The notes beneath the pieces are model-generated. The model was given only the letters and a program-made list of their open reading frames with translations. It had not been told where the DNA came from and did not search any database. A stretch of 64,000 nucleotides of DNA, from contig JAOPYO010000471.1 in the NCBI GenBank assembly GCA_025964575.1, positions 1-64,000 of the forward strand. The letters are read 5' to 3'. Position 1 is the first letter of the stretch. Each line of letters opens with the position of its first letter. This document shows positions 16,426 to 25,417 of the stretch, piece by piece. This DNA is from Actinomycetes bacterium (GTDB lineage Bacteria > Actinomycetota > Actinomycetes > Streptosporangiales > Streptosporangiaceae). The translations under genes were made by a program, and so were the position numbers.

Positions 16426-17685
16426 CTAGGGCGCCGGGTCGTCTCCGGCGAGGAGATCGGTGAGGATCAGTTCGAGGGCTGATTCCTCTTGTACGGCGAC
16501 GCCGAGGGCCTGCATGGCCGGGGTGAGCCCGGGGTCCCAGGTGGCTTCGACGGGGGTTCCGGCCAGTGGCTGCAGGGGAGTGCCTCGGCCGCGGGCGGCT
16601 GTCGTGTGCTCTTCGTAGTCGGTGGCGCCCATCCTCCAGGGCCGGGCACCGTACCGGGTGATGAGCCGATTGGCCATGGCGATGCCAGGCCAGTCGAAGT
16701 CGCCCCGGTAGGCGATCCGGGCACCGGCACCGGCGAGGACGTCCAGCAGCGTCAGCACCGTCGTGGTCGGGTTCCCCGAGGTGCAAACCAAGGGATGGGC
16801 GGCGCCGGCGTCGGCGGCGGCCTCGATGATCCGGGGGTTCTCGCAGACGAAGACCTCGGTGCCGGGCGGTAGCCGCCATTCCGCATGCCGTAGATCGCGC
16901 AAGGTCAGGTGGGTCTCCGCGCCGGTCCGCGCGCGCAGGGTGCGCGCGGTCAGGTCGTCGGCCTGCGGGGTCAGCCCGTACGTCAGGACGGTGCTCGACA
17001 CGTTGTCGGCCGCGGCACCCGCCACCTCCCACAGCTCCCTGCGAGCCCGCGCGTCCCGCGGAGGCTCCGTGTCGTGCACCCGGGCCAGGGCGCGCAGCAC
17101 GATCCTGGCCAGGAGTGTGCCGTCGTCGAGCCCGTGCGCGCTGCCGGTTACCCGTTCGGCGAGTTCACCACGACCGGACGGCCGGGCCGCCGCGGTCAAC
17201 AGTCCCAGGACGGTCACCGCCTGCGCGATGAGACGACCGGCGTGCGCGGGGTCGAGCCGGGCGAGCGTACCGCCCTGCCGGATCTCCGCCAGCCATGGCT
17301 CGGCCCAGGGAGCTCGGCCGAGCCCCGCCGAGCGAAGGGCGTCGTGCGCGGTGGCCCAGATCTGGTCGCGTGCGGCCTGCCGGGCGGCCCTGGTGGCGGG
17401 CCGATCGATGAGCGGCCCGCGCAGCTCCACGACGGCCTCCACCAGGCCGCAGGGCAGCCTGGCCTCCAGATCGGTCAGGGCGACGGTGATGGTGCCCGAC
17501 GGAAAGGGGCGGCCCATGAGCAGGCCGAGTTCCTCACGTTCGGCGTCGGCGGGGTGGTCGAGACTCAACCGCCCGCGGACCGCCAGCCCGTTGCGTTCCA
17601 GCCGCTCGTGCAGCGTGTCCCAGAGCCGGGCGAGCGCGGGGCGGTCAAGCCAGTCGCGGGCCTGCCGACTCATGACGGCGGTCAT
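16426..17685 (-). CDS. jetD: Wadjet nuclease subunit JetD-like (DUF2399/TIGR02679, Toprim)
   Basis: A 419-residue protein and the last gene of a four-gene operon. The C-terminal half carries a Toprim-like nuclease core: acidic Glu in TEVFVCENPRIIEA (about residue 270), then the Asp-x-Asp pair in YRGDFDWPGIAMANRLI (about 325). These are the expected metal-binding residues of DUF2399 proteins, which serve as the DNA-cleaving subunit in Wadjet-type plasmid defence. The N-terminal half (RLWDTLHERLERNGLAVRGRLSL and following helices) corresponds to the TIGR02679 N-terminal region. The start ATG 17685 overlaps the jetC stop (ATGA). Family recognition is from memory of DUF2397/2398/2399 clusters; activity is inferred. 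Confidence 0.83.
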   Translation of the reverse strand: MTAVMSRQARDWLDRPALARLWDTLHERLERNGLAVRGRLSLDHPADAEREELGLLMGRPFPSGTITVALTDLEARLPCGLVEAVVELRGPLIDRPATRAARQAARDQIWATAHDALRSAGLGRAPWAEPWLAEIRQGGTLARLDPAHAGRLIAQAVTVLGLLTAAARPSGRGELAERVTGSAHGLDDGTLLARIVLRALARVHDTEPPRDARARRELWEVAGAAADNVSSTVLTYGLTPQADDLTARTLRARTGAETHLTLRDLRHAEWRLPPGTEVFVCENPRIIEAAADAGAAHPLVCTSGNPTTTVLTLLDVLAGAGARIAYRGDFDWPGIAMANRLITRYGARPWRMGATDYEEHTTAARGRGTPLQPLAGTPVEATWDPGLTPAMQALGVAVQEESALELILTDLLAGDDPAP

Positions 17686-20600
17686 ATTCCCACCAGCCGC
17701 TTGCGCCGGCCGTCCCAGGCGAAGTGCACGGTGGCGACCCCGCGGGCGTGCGGGTCGCGCAGACATTCGTAGATGTGCAGGCTCGGTACGGTCGCGAAGC
17801 ATCCCCACAACCGCTCGCTGGTGATGACGAAGTCCAGGTCGAGTTCTACCAGCAGGCCCAGCAGCCGTCCGTGGGTCGGCTCGTCGACCTTGGCGAACGC
17901 GTCGTCCAGCAGGATCAGCCGTGGCGCGGCCGGCGCGCCGCGTCCGATCGAGGAGAAATGCGCCGCAGCGGTTGCGAACAGCACAAGGTAGGACACGACC
18001 CGCTGTTCGCCCTGACTGAGCGCGGTGCGGTGACTGAGGACCCGTTCGCGGTCGGGGTTGGCGACGTCGGTCACCTTCACCTTGAACATGAACCAGGCCC
18101 GGTAGTCCAGCGCCGTGCGCAGATGCAGGGCGTATCCCGCGGACGGGTCGGCCAGCCGTGCCTCTTCGATCCGGCGGCGCAGTGCTTCGCGCAACTGAGC
18201 GGACTGCTCCCGGGAGCGCAGCGCGGCGGGCCGCCGGAGCAGGGATACGGCGGCGGTGATGTCGGCGTCGCTGCCCGCTGGAAGCTCCCAGTGCAGGCGC
18301 GCCCCGATGCCGTGGGAGGAACGTACCTCCTCCAGGGTGTCGTTCATCTCCTTCACCAGAGTCTGGGCGGCCAGCACCTGCCGTGACAGGTGGTCGCCGA
18401 GCTCGCCGAGCAGGTAGCGCTCGAAGACCTCCTGCTCACGGGCGGACAGCTGGTTCCTCGCATCCAGTGCCGCGGTGCGGATGCGCTGCCCGACCACCGC
18501 CACGTCGTGGGCACCGGTGTCGTCGTGCAGCGCGAAGCGCTTGATGCCGTCCGTCTCATCGACCGCCGCGTCGTAGCCACCGGAGAGGCCGTCGCGCAGC
18601 TCCTCGCCGCGTCGCAGGATGAGCGAGTCGCTGACGTCGCCGCTCGCCGGGCCGAGCCGTCCCTCGATGTCGTCGGAGAGCGTCCGTAGCGCGGTGATGC
18701 GGGCCCGGACGTCGTCGTCCTGAGCCGTGTCGTAGGCCTCCAGCGCGCTGTCCAGATCGCCGAGTTCGGCCGCCAGGGGCAGGCCCGGCAGACCGAGAGG
18801 ACGGCGCAGCCCGTCCCCGCCCGACACCACGGCCTGTTCCTGCCCGATCAGCGCCGTGGCCGCGGCCTCTCGCTCGACGCCTGCCTTCACACGGTCGTCG
18901 CGGGCCTTCTGATGGCCGCTCTTCGCCTGCGGAAGCTGTCGGTCGGCGTCGGCTCGGCGGTGTTCCGCGGCGGTCTCCTTGGCGAGGATCTCCTGCTCGG
19001 TGGCGCCGACCGACTCCTCGAGCAGGCTCAGCTCTCGCCGGACGGTGATCAGGTGTGCGTACGCCGCGCCGTAGTCGCGTTCGGCCGTTGCACGGGTGTC
19101 GCGGGCCCCGGTCCAGGAGCCACGGGTACGGGCGTGGGTGTCCAGGCGGGTGAGGAGCCGCCCGGCATCCCGGCCCAGGGCGCCGATTCCGTCGCGCAGG
19201 CCATGGAGCTCGGTCTGCAGTTTGCTCAGGCCGTCGGGGTCGGTGGGCAGTTCGTCGGCGGTCGCCTGGGTATGAGCCTGAGTACGGAGCCGGACCGCCG
19301 TCGCCAGAGCCTTCTCGGCTGCCCTGCGGGCGTCGGCCAGCTCAGCGGTCAGCCGGGCGGTCTCGGCGGAAGCCCCGTCGCAGAGCACCCACGCGGAGAT
19401 GAGTTCCCAGCCTGCGGGCACCTCTCGCAGTGCATGGCGCAGCGCGTCCCGGTGTTCTTCGATCCGCGTGCGGGTGGTGGTCGCGGCGGTCAGCATGGCC
19501 TCCAGTTCGCCGATGCGTCCGGTCAGCTCGTCGATGCGGCGCTGCCGGGTGGCGGCCCGTACCCCCGCGCCGATGTATTCGGCCTGCTGTTTGCCGTACG
19601 AACCCGACGCCACCCCGAGACGCCAGCGGCCGTCGTCGGCGACCCAGCTGTGCGCGGCCGATTCGCCGAGGCCGATGCCGCGCAGCAGGAGATCGAGGGC
19701 GGCATGGCCCACCCCGTGACCGGGAACCGGGCGCAGCACCTCGGCCAGGCTCCGGCCGGGCACCGGATCACCGCCGCGCAGCAGCACCTCCCGGGTACCC
19801 TCGGCGAGCAGGGCGCCATCGGCGCAGACCCAGGCGTTCAGCAGGCCGCTCGCCTCCAGCGCCGCCTCCAGACCGGCTTCGTCCGAGGCCTGCGAGAAAT
19901 CGACGAGCAGGAACAGGGGCGCACCCGCGTCCGAGGAGCGCTCCGCCGTCGAGTACGGCGAGCGGTGCGGTTCCGGGTCCACCTGCCGTTCTCGGTCTGC
20001 CTTCTCCGCCCGTACGGCCTTGAGCTCGCCGGCCACCGCACGTTCCTTCGCGAGAGCCTCGTCGCGCTCGCTGTCATAGGCGTCCAGCACCGGATCGGCG
20101 ATCTCATGTGCCACTCTGGCGACGGCCTCGGGGGTATCGCGCGCGAGGGCACGTTCGGCCGCGGGCAGGTCCTCGTCGGTGGAGACCTCGACCAGCGTGA
20201 TCAGTTGACTCCGCTCGGGCAACCGGGCGGCCCAGGCACGCACCTGGCCGGCAAAGCCCGCCGAGGCCGTCACGAGCTCGGTGTAGCGCGCCTGTTCGCG
20301 CTGCTGCGCGTTGGTCAGCTGACCGTCCAGCTGTTCGGCCTCCTGACGCCGCGTCTCCGCTGTGCGCTCGGCTCGGGCGACCTCCCTGAGCCGGGTGCGC
20401 AGCGCGTCGGCGGCGCGCTGCCGGGCCTTGACCACCTGGTCGGCCTCGCCCAGTCGCTCACGCCAGGAGGTCAACCCCGGCGTGGCGGCCGCGTCGAGCG
20501 CTCGTACGACGGGCCGTGCGATCTCGCGGATCTCACCGTCGATATCGGTGAGGGTCTCGGTGACGGGCGCGGCCAGCACGGTCGCCTGTGCGGTGGGCGG

Positions 20601-21827
20601 CTCGCCGAGCAGGGCCTCGTCGATTCCGCATCCGCGGGCGGTGCGGCTCGCGTTCCGCAGTACGCGGCGCAGGTCGGTCAGTTCGCGGCCGATCTCCTCG
20701 GCCTCGTCGGACAACCGGCCGATGGCCGTCGTCTCGCCCTGCCTGGCCAGTTCGGCGGTGTTCCACGCGGCGCGAGCGGTGCCCTCCACGGCCTGCAGAG
20801 TCGCTCGTCTCTCCCGCAGATCCTGCAGCGCTCCGTACACCGCGCTCTCGCGTAGTGTCCGCAGCTCGGTGTCGGCGGTCTCGCGGTATTCCTCCAGCGT
20901 CGCGACCTTCGCCGCGGTCTCCTCCTCCACTTCCTTGTGGGCCGTCAGATCCCGTTCAGCGTCACCGGCTCTGCGCCGCCGTGTCCTCAGCTCCTCCAGG
21001 GCGGCCCGTACCTGGCCGACCCGGCCGCGCAGCACGCCCCGCAGATAACCCCGGTAACCAGTGAGGAACGTGGTCAGCGCGGCGTCGGTCTTCTCCAGCC
21101 GTGCCAGCTCGTCCCGTACGGTGTCCAGATCATCGAGGTTGCGGGCGACCCGGTCGAGGACCTCGTCGTCCAAGGGCGGGAGCGCGTCGCTGAGCACCTT
21201 GACCAGCTCGCCCGACTCGATCCGATCGCCGATCGTCGGGCGGCGCAGCCCGTACAGCAGGTGCACGAGATTGCGATAGCGGGCGAGGTCGGCCATGCCG
21301 AACAGCTCGCGGGCGACCCGTGCACGGTAGTCGGCCGCACGGTCATAGCAGTTCTCCTGGCCGACGAGCTCACGCAGCCGGTCCAACTGAGGACGCCGCT
21401 CCGGATCGTGCAGTGGCAGCTCCTCGCCCACCGTCAACCGGGTCACGAAGAACACCGGCTTCGCCTCACCGGTCGAGGACGACGCTTTGATCGCGACGCC
21501 CAGGGTGAGGCTCTCGCGTTCCCCGTCCTCGGTTTCGCGGGAGAACTCCACCCATAGATAGCCCAGCCGGTTGGTGCCCGTGGTCCAGCCGTCGAGCATC
21601 AGCCACTTGAGGGTGGTCTTGCCACCGCCCGCAGCGTCGATCTTGCGGGTGTCGCCGTCGAGGAGGAACGGCAGCAGCATCTCCAGCGCCTTGGACTTCC
21701 CCGCGCCGTTCTTGCCGCGGAGCAGCAACCGGCCGCCGCCGAAGTGGAACTCCTCGTCGTATTGCCACACCTGGTGGATCCCGGCTCGGCCGAGCCGGAA
21801 GCGGTGCGGGTGCTTGGGCAGCGGCAT
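17682..21827 (-). CDS. jetC: Wadjet SMC-like ATPase JetC-like (TIGR02680)
   Basis: A 1381-residue SMC/MukB-like ATPase. Walker A is near the N-terminus (LLLRGKNGAGKSKALEMLLPF, about residues 35-55). Long charged helical stretches follow from about 230 to 1090 (for example RELEELRTRR-like repeats and RDLTAHKEVEEETAAKVATLEEYRE), as expected for coiled-coil arms around a hinge. The C-terminal head has signature LSQGEQRVVSYLVLF and Walker B RLILLDDAFAKVDE. It starts at ATG 21827, overlapping the jetB stop (TGATG). In Wadjet systems this subunit with JetA and JetB extrudes DNA loops and licenses JetD to cut small circular DNA. A longer frame from 21992 is out of family and rejected. Confidence 0.88.
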   Translation of the reverse strand: MPLPKHPHRFRLGRAGIHQVWQYDEEFHFGGGRLLLRGKNGAGKSKALEMLLPFLLDGDTRKIDAAGGGKTTLKWLMLDGWTTGTNRLGYLWVEFSRETEDGERESLTLGVAIKASSSTGEAKPVFFVTRLTVGEELPLHDPERRPQLDRLRELVGQENCYDRAADYRARVARELFGMADLARYRNLVHLLYGLRRPTIGDRIESGELVKVLSDALPPLDDEVLDRVARNLDDLDTVRDELARLEKTDAALTTFLTGYRGYLRGVLRGRVGQVRAALEELRTRRRRAGDAERDLTAHKEVEEETAAKVATLEEYRETADTELRTLRESAVYGALQDLRERRATLQAVEGTARAAWNTAELARQGETTAIGRLSDEAEEIGRELTDLRRVLRNASRTARGCGIDEALLGEPPTAQATVLAAPVTETLTDIDGEIREIARPVVRALDAAATPGLTSWRERLGEADQVVKARQRAADALRTRLREVARAERTAETRRQEAEQLDGQLTNAQQREQARYTELVTASAGFAGQVRAWAARLPERSQLITLVEVSTDEDLPAAERALARDTPEAVARVAHEIADPVLDAYDSERDEALAKERAVAGELKAVRAEKADRERQVDPEPHRSPYSTAERSSDAGAPLFLLVDFSQASDEAGLEAALEASGLLNAWVCADGALLAEGTREVLLRGGDPVPGRSLAEVLRPVPGHGVGHAALDLLLRGIGLGESAAHSWVADDGRWRLGVASGSYGKQQAEYIGAGVRAATRQRRIDELTGRIGELEAMLTAATTTRTRIEEHRDALRHALREVPAGWELISAWVLCDGASAETARLTAELADARRAAEKALATAVRLRTQAHTQATADELPTDPDGLSKLQTELHGLRDGIGALGRDAGRLLTRLDTHARTRGSWTGARDTRATAERDYGAAYAHLITVRRELSLLEESVGATEQEILAKETAAEHRRADADRQLPQAKSGHQKARDDRVKAGVEREAAATALIGQEQAVVSGGDGLRRPLGLPGLPLAAELGDLDSALEAYDTAQDDDVRARITALRTLSDDIEGRLGPASGDVSDSLILRRGEELRDGLSGGYDAAVDETDGIKRFALHDDTGAHDVAVVGQRIRTAALDARNQLSAREQEVFERYLLGELGDHLSRQVLAAQTLVKEMNDTLEEVRSSHGIGARLHWELPAGSDADITAAVSLLRRPAALRSREQSAQLREALRRRIEEARLADPSAGYALHLRTALDYRAWFMFKVKVTDVANPDRERVLSHRTALSQGEQRVVSYLVLFATAAAHFSSIGRGAPAAPRLILLDDAFAKVDEPTHGRLLGLLVELDLDFVITSERLWGCFATVPSLHIYECLRDPHARGVATVHFAWDGRRKRLVGI

Positions 21828-22972
21828 CAAGTGGTCACCTCTGGTGCATAGCGGGCCGCCGCCGCCATGAGCATCCAGCCTGTCGTGGGCTCGTCGGGCG
21901 GATCGGCCGGGGCGATGAGCCGCATCCGATGCAGCAGGTCGACGACGGCGCCGCGGAGCAGTTCCGGGGCATCGGTGAGCTGCGTGGACCACGCCTTGCG
22001 GTGCCGCTCGATCAGCTCCCGCAGCACGGTGTCGATCAGGCCATCAGGAATCGGCAGCCCCGCCGTGGAACCGTCCGGAGTGAGCAGTTCGACCAGCCGC
22101 TCCACGAGGAGCAGGGCCGCCCACGGCACGGTCCCGGTACCGGGGAACTCCAGATCGCTCAGCTCTCCGGCGGGGTCGAGCAGGGCCACGCCCTCGGCGC
22201 GGATCTCGGTGTCCAGGCCGAAGAGTTCCTCGAAGGTCCGCTGTTCGCGGCGCTGGTTGCGGCGCAGCCAGTCGCTCTGCTCACCTGTCAGATCGTCGAT
22301 GTAGACGACCGGGGTCTCCAGCAGCCGGCGCCGCACGTAGTGGCGTGGCCCGGCATGGCCGGGGGCGGCCGCCCACTCGATGAGCTCCTCCGCCGTGGCG
22401 GCCTTGCCGATCGGCCCGCTCACCAGCCGCCGGGCGATCTCCCGGTCGATCGTGACCAATGCCTCGGCCTCGTCATTCTCCGCATAGGTGTCGACCGACC
22501 CCTCGTCCTCGGCAAGCACCTGCCACGCCATCAGCTGCTTCAGTGCCGCGACCATGGCCCGCCGTTCGACCGCACGGTTGGGCTCGCTCAGATCGATGCC
22601 CGCCTCGGCCGCGGCCGCGCGGGTACGGGCCACCACCTCCGAGAGCAGCAGCTGCTCGGGCGCGGTCACCAGGGTCGAGAGGATCAGTGCCAGATAGGCG
22701 TAGGTCCGTGGTGTGAACGGAGCCCCGGACCTACGCTCCAGCCGTCGGCCGGCGTCCCGGCCCAGTCCCGCCTTGTGCAGTCGCGCGAAGCCGGATTCCA
22801 CCACCAGCCGGTAGCCCAGCATCTGGTTGAAGCGGCGGGCGAGCTCGTCGGCGTGCCGGCGTATGAGCGGGAACCCATCAGGGTGGGTTTCGGGTGTGAC
22901 CAGGGGAGAGGCGAGCAGCAGCCGGGCGGCGGCGCGCCGTTCGGCGGCGAGATCCGTGGCGAAGTCACTCAT
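21827..22972 (-). CDS. jetB: Wadjet accessory subunit JetB-like (DUF2398/TIGR02678)
   Basis: A 381-residue protein. The N-terminal segment, LLLASPLVTPETHPDGFPLIRRHADELARRF, followed by GYRLVVESGFARLHKAG and PFTPRTYAYLALILSTL, matches the DUF2398 pattern. This family always accompanies a DUF2397 protein and a TIGR02680 ATPase, and corresponds to the winged-helix KITE-type subunit of the SMC complex. The mid region contains paired acidic/aromatic motifs (TPVVYIDDLTGEQSDWLRRNQRREQRTFEELFGLDTEIRAEG split by a short linker). GTG or ATG start near 22972 overlaps the jetA stop by four bases. Confidence 0.83.
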   Translation of the reverse strand: MSDFATDLAAERRAAARLLLASPLVTPETHPDGFPLIRRHADELARRFNQMLGYRLVVESGFARLHKAGLGRDAGRRLERRSGAPFTPRTYAYLALILSTLVTAPEQLLLSEVVARTRAAAAEAGIDLSEPNRAVERRAMVAALKQLMAWQVLAEDEGSVDTYAENDEAEALVTIDREIARRLVSGPIGKAATAEELIEWAAAPGHAGPRHYVRRRLLETPVVYIDDLTGEQSDWLRRNQRREQRTFEELFGLDTEIRAEGVALLDPAGELSDLEFPGTGTVPWAALLLVERLVELLTPDGSTAGLPIPDGLIDTVLRELIERHRKAWSTQLTDAPELLRGAVVDLLHRMRLIAPADPPDEPTTGWMLMAAAARYAPEVTT

Positions 22973-24540
22973 GCGGTCTCCTCTTCGCCGGTCTCTTCGG
23001 CGCTGATGGCCAGGGCGAGTTCGTCGAGCACCAGGTCTCCGTCGGCACCGCGGATCACCGTTCGCCGTCCCGGGGCGCTGATGAGCCGTATGCGCAGGTC
23101 GAGATCGTCATCGGCGCTCACCGTCTGGGCGAAGTGCGGAGCGGCCCCGGCCAGCGAACGGGCCAGCATGTCCAGCAGCAGACGGGTCGCCATACCCGAC
23201 AACCGGACTTCCGCCAGGTTCGCTGAAGCGGCACGCAACTCCGCAGCCGCCGCGTGTCGCCGCTGTGCCTCCTCCTCCGCCTCCTTGCGCAGCCGCTCCC
23301 GTTGTGCGGCATAGTCCTCGGCGGAGGCTGTACGGCCCCGGAGCGCGCGAGAGCCCCGTTCACGCAGGGCGATCGGGACCGGGGCGGTCGGTCCGTCCCA
23401 CCAGCTCGTGGTCGCCGGGACGTCGCTGTCGACGTCGGGAACCCCTCCCAGATGACGCGCCCCGTACAGCCCGAAGGCGCCGACGAACACATCGTGCGCG
23501 GTCGCCTCGTCGGCGGTGTCGAACCACTTCGCCAGTTTGAGCAGATCCTTGCGCCGCGACAGCTCGCCGGTCGACGAACGGATCATCCGCTTCGCGTTGG
23601 CCAGCAGCGCCTGCAAGGCCCGCAGCGTCGCGTCCCGGAGCTGGTCGACCTGGCTGCCCTGGCCAGTGTCGTCGAAGAACCAGGCCTTGAGCCCCGCCCA
23701 GTCGGAGAGGTCCCGGCCCCGGCTGCGCTCGATCGTGATGTCGGCTTGCCGTAGTGCGCTCAGGCCCCGGTCGTTCGCGTCGACGCGGGCCAGGAGATCG
23801 GGGAGGCGCGGCCACAGATCGGTGAGGCTCTGCTCGATCTGCGGTGCGAAGTACGCGACGTCCTCAGTGATCGTCTCGGCGTAGTCGAGCAACAGTTCTT
23901 TGAATCCGGTGAACTCCGCGCCGTCCAGGTCGTACCGGAAGATCACCTGGCCGAGATAGGCATAGAAGTCGCGCACTGAGTCGGCGAACTGGCCGAACTG
24001 AGCGAACAGGGTGGAGATCCGCTCCAGCCCCTCACGTGGCTCGACGCCGCCCGGCCGCTCCTCGGCCTTCCCCAACTCCGCCAGCCCTCGGGCGACCAGG
24101 GCGAGCAACTCGCGGCTCACCTCGCGCGCGGCGTCCGCGCTGGCCAGGATCTCATCGGCTTGTCGCTGGATCCGCTCGCCCAGCGGCGAGAGCTGAAAGC
24201 GGGAGCGCGCCCGGTGGTACTCACGAATGCTCACCGCCTTGACCGGACGAGAGCTGGGGATGAGGTTTCCCCACCCCTTCAGCTGCTCCAGTTTGGTGGC
24301 CACGGTCTCGGGTTGAAGATCACCGGGGAGTCGCTCGGCCACGTCATGCGCGGACAGGTCGGCCAGGAGGGTCGAGGTGAACACGCGCATGATGGCAAGA
24401 TGCGTTGCCCGGTCGGGGACCGTCAGATACGTGAAGGCGGTCAGCCGATCGAGGTCCGCTCCCGCCTCGGCACCGACACCGTCTCTAGTCACGATCTCAA
24501 ACCGTACGCCGTCCGCCGACGGAATCGGCCGTGTGCGCAC
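22969..24540 (-). CDS. jetA: Wadjet kleisin-like subunit JetA-like (DUF2397/TIGR02677)
   Basis: A 523-residue protein. The start shows LTAFTYLTVPDRATHLAIMRVF, typical of DUF2397, and a winged-helix-like N-terminal third (LQPETVATKLEQLKGWGNLI). A long helical middle follows (LFAQFGQFADSVRDFYAYLGQVIFRYDLDGAEFTGFKELLLDY), and the C-terminal part ends in DLVLDELALAISAEETGEEE. DUF2397 proteins act as the kleisin-like bridge of the loop-extruding complex. Start GTG 24540 has no good ribosome site; a GTG at about 24492 is an alternative that would keep the family core. It lies 42 bp after the upstream gene's stop and overlaps jetB at its end. Confidence 0.83.
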   Translation of the reverse strand: MRTRPIPSADGVRFEIVTRDGVGAEAGADLDRLTAFTYLTVPDRATHLAIMRVFTSTLLADLSAHDVAERLPGDLQPETVATKLEQLKGWGNLIPSSRPVKAVSIREYHRARSRFQLSPLGERIQRQADEILASADAAREVSRELLALVARGLAELGKAEERPGGVEPREGLERISTLFAQFGQFADSVRDFYAYLGQVIFRYDLDGAEFTGFKELLLDYAETITEDVAYFAPQIEQSLTDLWPRLPDLLARVDANDRGLSALRQADITIERSRGRDLSDWAGLKAWFFDDTGQGSQVDQLRDATLRALQALLANAKRMIRSSTGELSRRKDLLKLAKWFDTADEATAHDVFVGAFGLYGARHLGGVPDVDSDVPATTSWWDGPTAPVPIALRERGSRALRGRTASAEDYAAQRERLRKEAEEEAQRRHAAAAELRAASANLAEVRLSGMATRLLLDMLARSLAGAAPHFAQTVSADDDLDLRIRLISAPGRRTVIRGADGDLVLDELALAISAEETGEEETA

Positions 24541-24582
24541 AGACCGACCATGACGGACTCAGACTCGGTTTCGGATCGAGTC

Positions 24583-25215
24583 TCAGGGCACCGGATGAGC
24601 TTGCCGCTGGGCTTCAGCGAAGAAAGCGTGGACGGCGGCCGCGTCCGTCAGTTCGGTGAGCGGGCGGGCAGCGCCGAAGGACACGTTCCAGAATGGCCCC
24701 GTGCGCGGCTGCCAGGGCCCGACATAGGCGTACGGCTCCGGTAGGTGGGAGTCTCCGGGAGAGACGCCGTAGTTGACCTCATCCAGGGTGATTCCGATGT
24801 CGAAATGCTCCGGCCACAGCACCGGCACCACCGCAGGCGCCAATGTTCTCAGCGCTTCGTCGCCATCGCTGAGCGCCTTGGCGATCACCCGGGCCGCCTC
24901 CGCGTCCACGTGCAGGGGCTCATCGAGGCCCACGCCCGAACCGTCCGAATAGAGGCCCTCGGGGGCACCCGCCTCCACCCCGGCCGCCGCGGCGAGTTCC
25001 CGGACCGTGACGCCGGTCAAGGGGAGCCGCCGCCCGTCCGCCGTGACCAGGTGATCTTCGTCCACCCGGACGGAGGGCTCCTTGACGGTGCCGAAGCCGC
25101 CGGGCAGCGCGCGGAGCCGGATGGTGCCGCTGAGCCGATGCTGCGGTCCGGCCAGCACCAGTTCGGCCACCCCGTGGAGAGCCTGCCTGGTCCGCGTCAG
25201 TGCGGCTGCGTCCAT
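24583..25215 (-). CDS. Conserved hypothetical protein ahead of the Wadjet operon
   Basis: A 210-residue soluble protein with no function I recognise. It begins at ATG 25215 (GAGG close upstream) or at GTG 25239. The N-terminal half is beta-rich (SGTIRLRALPGGFGTVKEPSVRVDEDHL; DGRRLPLTGVTVRELAAAAGV). The C-terminal half contains LWPEHFDIGITLDEVNYGVSPGDSHLPEPYAYVGPWQPRTGPFWNVSFG, a stretch I associate with widespread uncharacterised actinobacterial proteins. No signal peptide or membrane helix. It reads in the same direction as jetA with a 42-bp gap, so it may share the transcript, but linkage to defence is unproven and may be accidental. Confidence 0.7.
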   Translation of the reverse strand: MDAAALTRTRQALHGVAELVLAGPQHRLSGTIRLRALPGGFGTVKEPSVRVDEDHLVTADGRRLPLTGVTVRELAAAAGVEAGAPEGLYSDGSGVGLDEPLHVDAEAARVIAKALSDGDEALRTLAPAVVPVLWPEHFDIGITLDEVNYGVSPGDSHLPEPYAYVGPWQPRTGPFWNVSFGAARPLTELTDAAAVHAFFAEAQRQAHPVP

Positions 25216-25417
25216 GTCCTCATTCTGACCGTCACTCACAGTCTCAGAGTAGCGATAGAGCGTCGTGAAGTTCGGCTGGGGAGGGGCGTGTCCGCTCCGA
25301 GGTCGGGGACTCGCCGTGAAACCCGTTTGCCCGTACGGTCGCACTCCCCGGCCAAGCTCGAAGACCCTCGATAAGAGGCATCCCGCTCGATTCCCCGTCA
25401 CCGGCATCTTTTGGCGG

